Source: Nectonema munidae
Lineage: Eukaryota; Nematomorpha; Nectonematoida; Nectonematidae
NCBI GenBank assembly: GCA_030549495.1
Contig: JAUIRK010000414.1
Span: forward strand, 62,001-126,000
Direction: 5' to 3'
Length of the DNA: 64,000 bases
The number at the start of each line of letters is the position of its first letter. Within the stretch, counting starts at the first letter, position 1. Both the position numbers and the translations under genes were made by a program. The notes beneath the pieces were generated by a model. It saw only the letters and a program-made list of their open reading frames with translations. It ran no database searches and had not been told where the DNA came from. This document shows positions 22,587-33,091 of this stretch, piece after piece.

Positions 22587-24806
22587 TTAGCTGGTTCTTG
22601 AAGGCTTGTCCGCTGGATTTAGATTCGAAGGAATGTATTGTGTGTTGTGCTGGACTTTTTTGAGCAGGAGAGGGAACTTGTGCTCGAACTTCTGTATGAT
22701 GCTGTGCAGGTTCCTAGATTCGGAGCCATTGTTGATCGCGACTTGAGCTGCCACTAGACTATCTGAGAAGAAGGTGCAGTTGTCTGGGTATTGCGTGGCC
22801 GCTAGAAGAAGAGCAACCAATTCATTGGCGTTGATAGATGAGGAAGAGATTGCTGGAAACTTCAGGACTCCATTAGGACCCACGATGGCAATCTTTTCCA
22901 GGGTTGCATCCATGAAGATTGGGACGGAATTGTCCTTTTTAGCTATGATAGGAATTGTTCTTTTGATCTCTTTCCAAGCCTCCAGCCATACTCTCTTTGG
23001 GAGTGGTTCTCCTTTTAATACTTTAAAAAGAGGCGAGTATTTTCTGAATTTCCTGGGGACACATCCAAGAAAATATTGGATGTATCCCAGGATTCTTTGA
23101 AGAGGCTTTGAAGGAGGGTTACTTTCAAATGATGCTCCTGCCAATAGTGTTAGGGCTGCTTTGAGTTTTGCCCTTGTCGTGGTCTTTAGCTTTAAGTGTC
23201 TGTCTTGCAGGTTGACAACGACACCGAGAAAAGTAAAGACTTTCTTTGGGGAGATGAATGACTTCTCCATGTTGAGGGCCATACCGTTGTCCGTACAGAA
23301 TTGTACAAACTCGGCGCCCGTCTTGAGGAGGGATTCCTTGGATTTCCCCAGAATCAGCAAGTCGTCTAGGTATAGCAAAGTTTTAATACTTTCGACTTCT
23401 TGTGTTTCTTTAAATGCGGCGACGATCTTTGATAGGACCAATTGTAGAACTCCAGGACTGAAATTTGCTCCCATAGGAAGAACTAGAAATTTAAAGGTGG
23501 TACCCTTGGCTCTAAAACAAAACAGGTCCTGGTATGCTGGATGTAGCTTGATTCCATAGAATGCAGAAGAGAAATCGAACTTTATGGCGAATTTGAATTC
23601 TTCTGGGATTTGGGATAACTTCAATGGTGCTGACAATTTGCATTCTTCATGCTTGAAGAGTTCTTTTGTAAATGAGAAATTTTGCACGAAGCGTACGCTA
23701 TCTCCGTTTTTTGGGACGCAAAACACTGGAGATATTATTCTTGCCGTCTTTGTTTCTTTAATCACCTCATTCTCCAGTAGTTTAGGAATTATCGTCTCCT
23801 CGATGCACTTCTTTTGATGCTTTGGGAGTTTGGTAAATCTGGAGAAGGAACCATATGGCATGGATGAGATGATTGTGGGTGCATACCCGTTGATGAGAAT
23901 CTTCTTTACCTTTGAAGACTTGAGGTTCGGAGGAGGAATCCATTTCGAATGGATGCAGGAAAAGTTCACTTGTGAGTTGAACGGAGAGAGTTTTGGGACG
24001 CTATCCAAGAATTTTCTAGTGACTTCTCTAATCGAGAAATCCGATGGCGACTCCATCTCCTCCAGGAAACTGCTATCGCCACCATCGGAATCATCATTGT
24101 CACTATCCCCATTGCCCGAGTCGTTTTCCGCGGGTAGCGATTCTTCGACTGGCTCCTGATCCACCTCTCCAGAGAGCACGGACGAGAAGACCATCCTCCA
24201 GGTAGTTGGTGAGAAGAACTTCTTACTTAATAGGTATTGTAATTGTAACTGCATCTTTTCCCCAAGTTCGGGAGTATCTGGATGTGTCTTGACGAATTCT
24301 ATAAAATCTTGTGGCGTGAGCCACTGCTCTTCTTCGTCAGGCACATTAATATTTAATTTGTTTACAATATCTTCTAGTATGTCAGGGTTCTTCTCCTCCA
24401 ACTGTGGGATGACGATGTCCATATTGTTAGCAATACTTTCTTCCACCATCTCCACAGTTGGCCAATTACTTGTTGACGTGATTTCCTGGAACCGCTCCTC
24501 TAGGGTCTCATCTGATGATAGCGATGAGAGACTCCTCACCGAAAGTGCCGGAGTAGAGCAAAGGATAGGATAGGGTTGCTCCTCTCTAAGGAAGGAGGCG
24601 ATTGGATCCTCTATAGGCGCAGCCATGGAGACTGCTCTATGAGGGGCAGACAAATTTGAGATGTCTACCAGCGCCCTGACAAAGGAGTTATTTCTGGCCT
24701 CCTTTGCCTTTGCTCTTCTTTCCTGGCGCTTGGAAAGTGAGCCTTTGACGAAAGAACTTCGGGTCAGGAGTTGGAATATTGAGCGCCGACAAGCCTGCGG
24801 ATCCAA
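22587..24806 (-). CDS. Reverse transcriptase - RNase H polyprotein of the retroelement
   Basis: About 739 codons with no ATG at the start of the open frame, so translation probably enters from the gag frame. Roughly 250 N-terminal residues are unrecognised and include an acidic Ser/Asp-rich stretch (GNGDSDNDDSDGGDSS). The RT follows: SPVFCVPKNGDSVRFVQNF, FAIKFDFSSAFYGIKLHP, LPMGANFSPGV, catalytic YLDDLLILG and FTFLGVVV. RNase H comes last, with acidic positions in FMDAT, NANELVAL and FFSDSL and the ending NPADKPSR. Nothing resembling integrase follows. RT-RNase H identity is firm; the family placement is open. Confidence 0.85.
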   Translation of the reverse strand: MDPQACRRSIFQLLTRSSFVKGSLSKRQERRAKAKEARNNSFVRALVDISNLSAPHRAVSMAAPIEDPIASFLREEQPYPILCSTPALSVRSLSSLSSDETLEERFQEITSTSNWPTVEMVEESIANNMDIVIPQLEEKNPDILEDIVNKLNINVPDEEEQWLTPQDFIEFVKTHPDTPELGEKMQLQLQYLLSKKFFSPTTWRMVFSSVLSGEVDQEPVEESLPAENDSGNGDSDNDDSDGGDSSFLEEMESPSDFSIREVTRKFLDSVPKLSPFNSQVNFSCIHSKWIPPPNLKSSKVKKILINGYAPTIISSMPYGSFSRFTKLPKHQKKCIEETIIPKLLENEVIKETKTARIISPVFCVPKNGDSVRFVQNFSFTKELFKHEECKLSAPLKLSQIPEEFKFAIKFDFSSAFYGIKLHPAYQDLFCFRAKGTTFKFLVLPMGANFSPGVLQLVLSKIVAAFKETQEVESIKTLLYLDDLLILGKSKESLLKTGAEFVQFCTDNGMALNMEKSFISPKKVFTFLGVVVNLQDRHLKLKTTTRAKLKAALTLLAGASFESNPPSKPLQRILGYIQYFLGCVPRKFRKYSPLFKVLKGEPLPKRVWLEAWKEIKRTIPIIAKKDNSVPIFMDATLEKIAIVGPNGVLKFPAISSSSINANELVALLLAATQYPDNCTFFSDSLVAAQVAINNGSESRNLHSIIQKFEHKFPLLLKKVQHNTQYIPSNLNPADKPSRTS

Positions 24807-25260
24807 CTTGTTTCGCTGCTGCTTCCCAAGTGGATTGTGTGGCGAGGCATGCTGTAGTAGCGCATTGATTTACCGATGCAACATCTTCCATGGATAAATG
24901 CATAATGTTTCTTTCAATTATAGAAAACAGTGTTACGAGTAACGAATCTTTAGCATTTCGGGTAGCAATAGGAAGTGCATCGATGAAACCTTCAATTCTC
25001 CTTTGCGCAATTTCTTGGGGCGAGTAAGCCGCTAGTACTTCTGGGTGATCGTAGTCTTGCGACGCGTATCCCAAAATAGCTGATCTATTGCGCAGCACAG
25101 CTTCTTTCGATTCTAGGTGCTCCGGGACTTTCGGGAACACTTTTGCTAATTGTGTTGTAATGCTTTCGAGCAATTCTTCCACATTATCTAGCCTGTCCGT
25201 GATCTCTTCAGAGGTTTTAGCAGAGAACGACGCTTGGGATTTGTTCTTGGTATTGCTCAT
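24688..25260 (-). CDS. Gag-like protein of the retroelement
   Basis: 190 codons from an ATG. The N-terminal third has a coiled-coil-like stretch (ITDRLDNVEELLESITTQL), the middle is helical (SPQEIAQRRIEGFIDALP) and the C-terminus is a basic tail (PGKKSKGKGG) suited to binding nucleic acid. There is no CCHC knuckle. Its last ~119 bases overlap the pol frame in a different reading frame, an arrangement that gag-pol elements handle by ribosomal frameshifting. The call rests on position, size and overlap with RT, not on a recognised gag domain. Confidence 0.55.
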   Translation of the reverse strand: MSNTKNKSQASFSAKTSEEITDRLDNVEELLESITTQLAKVFPKVPEHLESKEAVLRNRSAILGYASQDYDHPEVLAAYSPQEIAQRRIEGFIDALPIATRNAKDSLLVTLFSIIERNIMHLSMEDVASVNQCATTACLATQSTWEAAAKQVGSAGLSALNIPTPDPKFFRQRLTFQAPGKKSKGKGGQK

Positions 25261-25854
25261 CAGGGGCGTGGCGACAGACAGTGTGACAGAGAAAGGTTAG
25301 CAACAATTAATAAAAGACTGCCTCTGACCAAATATAGCTCAGATTTGCATTACTATAACAAAGAAGAGGACGCTAATGGAAAATAAAAGATTTTAAATAT
25401 TCATTCTAAGACTTAATTTTAAAACAAGAAAAGTAATATCGAAAATCTACTCAGAAGACAAACAAGTCATTTAAATACTATAAAAAAAGATATATAATTC
25501 AGAAAATTGAAAATTATTGGGGGAGGGGGGCATAGTCTTTTTCGCCCCCTTAAAACTACATTGGGGGCTGTCGCCTCCCCGGATGTGCGCCCCTGGATGA
25601 GTTAATATTTGAAATTGTCATAAAGAATTTAAGCGCACATAATTCTGTTTGAAGTCATTTCACTGTAAACGTGTAAAGTTTACCTTGCGCCGATTGTATT
25701 TTCCAGAGTCAATATAAGATATTTTCGAGATCTCGCTAATGTTTATACCAAGCTAGGTTCAAATCTTCAAATTCCACAACAATTTTGGAGGTTGCGTAGA
25801 CGGAATCCGAAGGTTTTAAAAGAATAAGTTGGTTCAGTATCTAATGAAATTCAT

Positions 25855-26150
25855 ACAGGTTGGAAATGAATCATCGTAGTATACAGTTTGGAGATGAATC
25901 ATCGTAGAATACAGGTTGGAGATGAATCATCGTAGAATACAGGTTGGAGATGAATCATCGTAGTATAGAGGTTGGAGATGAATCATCATAGTATACAGGT
26001 TGGAAAGGAATCATCGTAGAATACAGGTTGGAGATGAATCATCGTAGAATACAGGTTGGAGATGAATCATCGTAGAATACAGGTTGGAGATGAATCATCA
26101 TAGTATACAGGTTGGAAATGAATCATCGTAATATACAGGTTGGAGATAAA
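25855..26150. repeat. 28-bp minisatellite upstream of FICD copy 2
   Basis: The same 28-bp unit and total length (296 bp) as at 4871-5166. The variant order differs after unit 3 (catagtat and aaaggaatc variants), and the five-unit higher-order pattern of copy 1 is not kept. Length is conserved but sequence has been reshuffled. Confidence 0.93.
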
Positions 26151-26548
26151 TATTATTTCAAAAACAATTTTGTAAAATTTATATCCTAATCATCTTTGAG
26201 GCCGAGTTCTTTCATTCCTTACTCATGACGATATTGTCTTCTTTTACTTTTTTACATGGAACTGGGTCTTCCAGTTTTTAGGTGATCAAACTAGTATTTT
26301 ACAAGATTTCGAACCAAACAAACTTGCTAACATTGAAAGAGTAACCATAAAACATCTATAATTTTTGTTTATGATCTAAAAAAATATCGAGATAGACTTT
26401 GAGATTTTAACAAAAACTGGTAGAAAATTCGGTTGGAGTGAATATTAAATCGAAAGATACGCTACCTTTTTTTTTACTTGCTGAAGTTTTCATTCAACGG
26501 CCTACCAGATTCATCTATAACTTAGATGAAGGTGAAGCCATAACTTTA

Positions 26549-26698
26549 ATGGAAAAGCTCAGCTCTAAGTTCTTGATAGCTGCCTACGTGTCTGTATATA
26601 CATACTGCATATTAATGATGATCATAAATAATAAACTAAAAAATGACCCACAAACAAAGTCTTTCGTACCCCTGGCACCATTTAAAGCTCACAGCTAG
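26549..26698 (+). CDS. Candidate first FICD exon (membrane anchor), copy 2
   Basis: Same 50-codon translation as the copy 1 exon (MEKLSSKF, hydrophobic helix, NNKLKNDPQTK), without an amino-acid change. The alternative frame over the following 200 bases is broken by one extra T in copy 2, which supports treating that stretch as intron. The donor site is not defined. Confidence 0.35.
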   Translation: MEKLSSKFLIAAYVSVYTYCILMMIINNKLKNDPQTKSFVPLAPFKAHS

Positions 26699-26925
26699 GG
26701 ATCTGTTACATATAAATGAAATTTTTGAAATTTTCTACCGGCTAATTTATTTTAATGGAGAAGAGTACTCTGCCCTTATTAGCACTCTACTTGCAGCGGA
26801 CTTCTTTACTTTTTCATCTTTTTTATAAATCAAAATATGTTTACTTAATACCTGAAATGGCAAATTTTTTTTTATTACAAGCATATCTAAACTAGAATAT
26901 TTAGTTAGCATCTTTTCTATCTTAG

Positions 26926-28034
26926 CTCAAAGTAATGCGCTCAACAATCATCTTAAATTGGCTTTGAAATTCTGGAAGCTTGGTAAACTGCAAAAGGCGG
27001 ACAAAATCTTCAAATACGCTCTCAATGATGAACCGAATAACGTAGATTTGCTGAACGAGTACGGCAAATTTTTAGAAACTTTTGGCAAGAATCTTTTACT
27101 TGCAGATCACCTTTATACCAAAATTCTGAGTAAAGAACCCTTCAATAAAAATGCTTTGGAGAATAAAAGAAGAATCGTCAACATTGTGCATAATATTGAT
27201 TCCAAAATGCTCAAGAGTATTGATCACTACAAAGAAATTTTGCAGACACTTAACAACGATGAAGCTTTTAATAAAGCAATGGAAGAGCATATTTACTATC
27301 AGATCTATCACTCTAATGCCATTGAAGGAAATACACTCAACTTTACACAGACAAGAGTCATCATCCAAACCAATTGTGTGATCCCTGGCAAATCTCTTAC
27401 AGAGCACAATGAAGTTTTGGGCCTCCGCGAAGCTTTGAAGTACGTCAGTAAAACATTGTCTCACATCATTTCTGCTAGAAAACTAAAGTTAGATGATATC
27501 TTGTCTCTTCATAGGAGAGTACTCGGCTACATAGATCCTCTAGAGTCTGGAAAACTGAGAACAGAACAGGTGTATGTTGGATCCTTTGTTCCGCCTTCGC
27601 CATCAGAAGTTGCTTCAGAGATGGGCCGTTTTATAAAATGGATGAACTCAATCGATCCCTTTGAGATGCATGCCATTGAATGGGCTGCCATAGCTCATTA
27701 TCGTTTCGTTTTTATTCATCCCTTTTTAGACGGAAATGGAAGGACAGCGCGCCTCTTATGCAACGCTATTCTTATTTCTTCTGGATATCCGCCCGTCATA
27801 ATTCATGTTGATGATAGGCTTGCATACTACGATGCTTTGAACCTCGCAAACTTAGGAGATATACACCCCTTCATTCGATTTATAGCGAAGTCATACTTGC
27901 AAACACTTGAAAATTTATTTCATCTTGTCAAAACCTATAATTTGCATTGGAACCAAATATCCAACAATGAAATTTCTCTTCCCACTATGAGGCTTTTTGA
28001 AACTGCGCATCAACAATTGTTGATACCTGCGTGA
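26926..28034 (+). CDS. FICD: FICD protein adenylyltransferase, main exon, copy 2
   Basis: Same structure as copy 1: acceptor tttctatcttag ending at 26925, TPR-like region, S119-xxx-E123-G inhibitory motif, catalytic H254-PFLDGNGR-R262, TGA at 28032 (numbering from the codon at 26958). Only two residues differ from copy 1: H98L, between the TPRs and the inhibitory helix, and V240I, 14 residues before the catalytic histidine; both lie outside the motifs. The frame is fully open, so both copies are probably functional or very recently duplicated. Flanks, including the minisatellite and downstream AATAAA signals, are duplicated with it, so copy 2 likely has its own complete promoter region. Confidence 0.92.
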
Positions 28035-28765
28035 AAATTTGTTGCTAAAAGTTCAATTACTTGCCATTGTTCTCTCAGTTTAGTCGATTTTGCCTTTAAG
28101 CGATTCCAAAATTACCTCAAATGATTTATTTTAATATATTTAATAAATTTTTTATTCTTTTCAGTATAAGAATAAAGAGGTAAGAGAGGATATAAGGAGT
28201 ATAAGAAAAAGATAAAACAATAGAAAGAACGTAATTAATAAGCAAACATAATTTTTGGCATTAATATTTTTCAGATAATTGAAAACTTGATCCGAGAAAA
28301 TATTTTTTAAGATGTGGCTGATGTTCATCCAAATGAATCTACAAATAATATTTAATGGATCAGAATATCAATGCATACATCATAGTGAACGAAAAAACAA
28401 GTGGCCATGAAATGAACATCAGCTTTAGAATTAGACATCTCAAAATATGGAATTGGAAAAGTTTGTCAACATTTAAGAAATACTTGCTACAACATTTAAT
28501 CCAGTGTTCCTCAAACATTTTTCTAGTGACACACTCTTTCTTCCTAGTATGATGTTTTATATCCCATGGTTATTACAACGCCTCCCCACATGTCTGAGCA
28601 CCATGACCTAGGACAGTAAAATGTATACACCAGTGCTCTGCTAAAGCATTTAAAATGGTTCCAAGGTATAGTTTTCGTTCTATCAGGATGTTTCTGAATG
28701 ATCCGTTTTATGGCTCTTTTACGATATAAGCTAAACTCTGGAATAATTCGAGATAAGTTTTAAAT
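28035..28765. other. FICD copy 2 3' flank and spacer
   Basis: Collinear with 7050-7780, including both AATAAA signals; no further feature seen. Confidence 0.45.
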
Positions 28766-29045
28766 CAGAGACACATCCTCAAAATTTTTGCGGGGGCGAA
28801 CATTTTTTTTATAATTTTCAAAATTTATTACAAAAGAATTTTTGTTCATTCAACACATCACCATTATACTTGCACGGTAAGCTCTCAATCCCACCATAAC
28901 TAGACTACTACCTTGTTTGTAATGCTGATTGCATCACTACCTTCTAGCTCAGTGATTTTCAAACTGGAGTTTGCGGTGCCGCCAAGAAGTTCCATGGGGA
29001 TCGAGAAGGGGTCACTGAGTGAATCGTTTTCCCCAAAATATTGAA
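28766..29045. mobile_element. hAT element fragment, copy 2
   Basis: Duplicate of 7781-8060 with a few substitutions and small indels (one extra base near the second hAT-like end, a short gap near 29050). Confidence 0.6.
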
Positions 29046-29528
29046 CCCATATTGAGTCTTTTGCCAATAAATCACATTTAAAAAGAATAAATAAGTTAGT
29101 CTTTGAATTGAGTGCTATTTTTATTCTTTTATTGCTTTTCAGGCCTAATTTTGTAGATGTAAATGTTCACATTTCAACTTTCTTAATGGCTTAAAAAAGA
29201 AATATGATGACCCATACTTGAAATATAGTTTATTACATCAACGTCTGGTGGAGAAGACGAACCCAAGTGTCTTTTGTGTTCTAAAGAAGAAGAAGAAAGA
29301 ATTTATTTCACATAATAGAACTAAAAATTATAGGTATTTGCAGGATAAATCATAAGGCCAGGAAGCCGCTTTTTTCTGTTCTGAAGTGTTAGCATCCACT
29401 TTTCTAAAGCCCTTCAAGAGAGGCCTGCACTTGAATTTAGTAAACACAACTATTGACTATTTTAAACATTAAGCTGAACGATTGCACAAATTCAGGTTTG
29501 ATAATATAGGAATGTTTTAGAAAAATAA

Positions 29529-30190
29529 CTCGTTTGAAATCAGATCTATGCCCAGTCTCATTATTATCTCTCTTTTTTTTCTTTTAATTATTTTTGAGAT
29601 CCAATGCTTTTTATGATTATGAATTCTATACATCTTTTTATATATATTATTCCTTAGACGAAATACCATTTTATTTTAAATTAAAAATTTCTCTATGATG
29701 TAGATTTTACTCCTTATTATCTTTCTTGGGTTCTCTCACAAATTCTCTTTTAACAATAGGCAGTTTCTTCTTATTTTTTGATTTCCAATTTTGGAATAAA
29801 TTTTTCTTTCTTTCTTTATAAACTCGTTTGAAATCATATCTATACCAATAACTTTTTTCGTCAAGTTTCTTTATTTTGATCATTTTTATGATCCAATTTT
29901 TCTTACGATTATTATTTCTCTACATTTTTTATATCTATTATTCTTTAAACAAAATAACCTGTTATTCTTAATCAAAGTTTTCTCTTTAATCTAATTCTTT
30001 TCATTTGGTTTTATATCATTTTTATTGATCCTCTTACAGATTTTCTTCTGAAATAGCTATATTTCTTCTCACTTTTTGAGTTTCCAATTTTCAAATATAT
30101 CAAGCACCGTTATCATTTTTTCAAGTTTATTATTTCCTCTGTTCAATTTTGTGATCAATGTTTTTAATGATTATGAATTCTATACACCTT
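29529..30190. repeat. Degenerate ~300-bp tandem array, copy 2
   Basis: Duplicate of the copy 1 array but starting in mid-unit: aaaaata is joined directly to actcgtttgaaatcag, whereas copy 1 has about 255 extra bases between them. The breakpoints share only 'ata'/'ta', typical of end-joining deletion in copy 2 or, less likely, insertion in copy 1. Confidence 0.55.
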
Positions 30191-30346
30191 TTATATCTAT
30201 TAAATTATTATGAAATTATTTGCTCTAGTAGTAGTGAGAGTGAAGAAGATCAAACAGATTTTCTCATAGTTCCTGAAGGAATGAAATATTTTTGGGAACC
30301 TAATAAAGAAGTTCGTGGAAGAGTATTGGATACAAATATCCATTAG
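30158..30346 (+). CDS. Small hypothetical frame, copy 2
   Basis: Counterpart of 9436-9624 with three amino-acid differences and the same SSSSESEEDQTDF core. It remains open. No homologue recognised. Confidence 0.2.
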   Translation: MFLMIMNSIHLLYLLNYYEIICSSSSESEEDQTDFLIVPEGMKYFWEPNKEVRGRVLDTNIH

Positions 30347-30370
30347 CGTCTCTTCATCTCCACCTGGTCC

Positions 30371-30374
30371 TTAA
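30371..30374. other. Empty TTAA target site
   Basis: Single TTAA between cacctggtcc and tgtgaggctaaa, exactly the two flanks of the 3370-bp element in copy 1. It shows the pre-insertion state, or a perfect excision. Confidence 0.93.
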
Positions 30375-30916
30375 TGTGAGGCTAAAAATATGACTTATTC
30401 TCATGGAGTTCTTAGCCTTTTTATTACTCAAAGTTTAATAAGGCTTATATATGAGTGCACCTAAGGAAAACTTGAAGAAAATTGCAGGTAATAAATTACT
30501 TCAACTACGTAAGAGGCTTTTAATGTTTTATTTTAATAGTTTGACGGAATCTTCTTTTAAGAATTTGCGTTATTTTTATAACAAGTTCTCAATAGAAGAT
30601 CTCTAAACTTATTTTGGCTGCTTATTTCACATTGGCCAATCTTAAAATCTACAGATTGATTCTCAGAAAAATTTAAGGACCTTTTTTGAAGACTTCTCTC
30701 CGTCGAGACACCTTCTTACTCATAAATGCTTTCATAAGATTTGATGTTAAAAAAGATTGAAACCAACAAGACAAATATAAAACCTAATTAAGAATGTACA
30801 TGAGTTTTTCATAATTCCTATAAGTATTGGTGTCCCACAGACTACTTAATAGTAGACTAGCAATTGGTAAAATATAGGGGTAGATCTCCAATAAAGGTTT
30901 ATGATCCTGCCAAATC

Positions 30917-30973
30917 TATCCTGCCATTCTAAGGTTTCTATTCTGCCATTCTAAGGTTTCTATTCTGCCATTG
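30917..30973. repeat. 22-bp tandem repeat specific to copy 2
   Basis: About 2.6 units of ctattctgccattctaaggt-tt. Copy 1 has unrelated sequence at this place (about 13535-13575). Confidence 0.75.
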
Positions 30974-31394
30974 TAATGATTCAAGAAGTTTTACCTCCTA
31001 GCTAATGAAGTCAATGTAATCGATTAGCCGTATAAGAGTATTTCAAATCAACTAAAATCTTAAAATTCTTATTTACTTATTTCAAAGTACCTTCGGGTTA
31101 TGGAATTTATGTAGATCGTTTTTTATGGCACATGACCTTTGTGTTTAGGAGAGAGAAGGTTTATTATATGTTACAAGGTCAGAGATGTTTGTAGATTTGT
31201 ACCATATTTTCATTCTTTTTATGTGTTTTCTAAATTATTTTTCTTCAAAACTAATAAATTTTTTTCTTTAAAAAATTCATTTTTTCATAGATGGCGTTAA
31301 AATTGACTTATTTTAAAATCCAACCAACTTTTGTTCAAGATTTTTTAAATAATATAAACTAGATAAAAACAATTTATAAGGCGAAGTCGGTGCA

Positions 31395-31612
31395 CATGGT
31401 ATAATTAGTAAAAGCAAACTTGCAAAAGAAAATCTTTATTATCTCGACTTTACAATTACAAATTAGGATTCAATATTTCTACCTTACGGTCTTTATCAAA
31501 AGTAAATAAATAAAGGAAATGTGTATGGAGAATAAAAGTAAAAAAGTTGTATTCAAGTAAGAGTCGAGATAATATTTTCTTTTGAAAGTTTGTTTTAGTA
31601 ATTATAGATATT
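31395..31612. mobile_element. Palindromic MITE, copy 2
   Basis: Duplicate of 13998-14216; arms still pair with only a few mismatches. Confidence 0.7.
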
Positions 31613-31616
31613 CTAG

Positions 31617-31745
31617 GGTGGCATGGCATGTTGGTTGAGATGATGGACTCAGCACGGATGCCTCTGGGTTCGATTCCTCATCGATACCAATTTTTGACAT
31701 ACGCGGTACATCAGTGCCTTATCAATGAAAACACATCCAAGGTAT
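31617..31745 (+). repeat. tRNA-derived SINE, + strand, copy 2
   Basis: Duplicate of 14222-14350; the B box ggttcgattcc is intact. Confidence 0.7.
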
Positions 31746-32947
31746 ATTTTCTTTTATTCTAGATAAAAACGAAAAAATTTACATGGTAATTTCATTCAAC
31801 ATTTTAGTTGACGTAAAATTCGCACTTCTTCCTTTCAAAGTTAATTAAAAAATTTTCAATTATATAATGTAACATCTCTAAAAGATATTTTTTTAATAGT
31901 TTTAAAAGCTATTTTTGCTCCAATCAACTCGAAACATGACGTGTGTGATAATTCAAAGTGGTGCAAATTTTATACTGAAGTTGAATATGCAAGTCATTTT
32001 TTGATAAATATTCATATCTACCTTTTTACCGATTAAATCATGCTTCACATCAAATGTTGCAAGTTTTATTATGAATTTGCATATAAAATCTATTTTGCAA
32101 TATTTATTCATTAAAATGCTGAGTTAATCAAGTTCCTACTTTAATAATAATTTCATCAACAACTTGTGCTCTACAATTTTAAGATTATCTATTTATTAAT
32201 TTACTAATAACGTCAGCCTTGTTTTAAATAATTGATATTCTTGCTACTTGACCGTCCCCTCCCCCCCCCCCCAAATGTGTTTTCAAGGGGGGGGGGGAAA
32301 TTTTTTAATTTAACCCAAATTTTTTCAAGTCAAGAAAATTTTTTCAATAGCATTTGGGAATGAATATTTTGGCGATTTTGAGCTATCAGAAGCAAAAAAC
32401 TCTATTTGTTTAATATTTGAGCAGAGATGTTTTAAAATGTTCGATTGTTAAACTTTTAAATTTTTTTTTTAAAGAAAATTTGTTGATTTTTAGTACTTGA
32501 TCTATTTATGACAGCTGTCAGAATTTTATTTGTAGACAGAAATAGTCAAAAACGCAATGATTTTCTTGTTCTCGTATACTATGTTTTATGTTAGTTTAAA
32601 TAGTTTTTTTATGATTTTGTGTTCTTAGAAATAATTTTATGAAAAGTGATTAAACTACCATTTTTTGTATACTATGATTCCTTACAAAATGTAAAAAATA
32701 CAAACGTTACCAAATCACCTTATAAGGGTTAGTTAGCTACTTCAACGTTGGCTTTTGCTGCTTATAAAAACGTGAAAATATCAAATAAACTATCTCATTT
32801 TTTATGCCTCCTATTATTTTGAAATTATTCTGAGAACAGAGAGTTTCATTTTAAAATAGTGAAAATTGCTTTATTAGTTTATTTTGTCTTCTTTCTCTCT
32901 CATGTTAATTATGTAGCATATTTTTCAATTTTATGTAAAAAGTAAGG

Positions 32948-33091
32948 TAAAGGTACTGTGGGTGTGCTTTCATTGACAAGGCACTGATGTACAACTTATG
33001 TCAAACTATGAACAAATTCGTATCGATGAGGAATCGAATCCAGAGGCCTTCGTGCTGAGTCCATCATCTCAACCAACCTGCCATGCCACCC
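32948..33091 (-). repeat. tRNA-derived SINE, - strand, copy 2
   Basis: Duplicate of 15630-15772, nearly unchanged. Confidence 0.7.

Larger units (their letters stand above)
22353..25319 (-). mobile_element. Compact gag-RT-RNase H retroelement, apparently whole (virus-like)
   Basis: A 2967-bp insertion read on the minus strand, bounded on both sides by GCCTCT (22347-22352 and 25320-25325). Parts in order: a ~59-bp leader, a gag-like frame (24688-25260), an overlapping pol frame with RT and RNase H (22587-24806), a ~230-bp tail with an AATAAA-type signal and a short A run at its very end. No long terminal repeats, protease, integrase, tyrosine recombinase or envelope are seen. Both frames are open, so it looks whole as far as it goes and is probably young. 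The family is uncertain: the RT (YLDD box) and RNase H order recall DIRS-like, LTR-like or pararetrovirus-like elements. It is C/G-richer than its surroundings. Confidence 0.8.

Noticed and set aside
22587-24806. Assignment of the retroelement to a hepadnavirus-like lineage
   Set aside because: The RNase H ending NPADKPSR and the YLDD box recall such polymerases, but similar endings occur in DIRS-like and other elements; not decisive without an RT phylogeny.
22774-25300. Several + strand frames of 70-130 codons
   Set aside because: Antisense shadows of the retroelement gag and pol frames.
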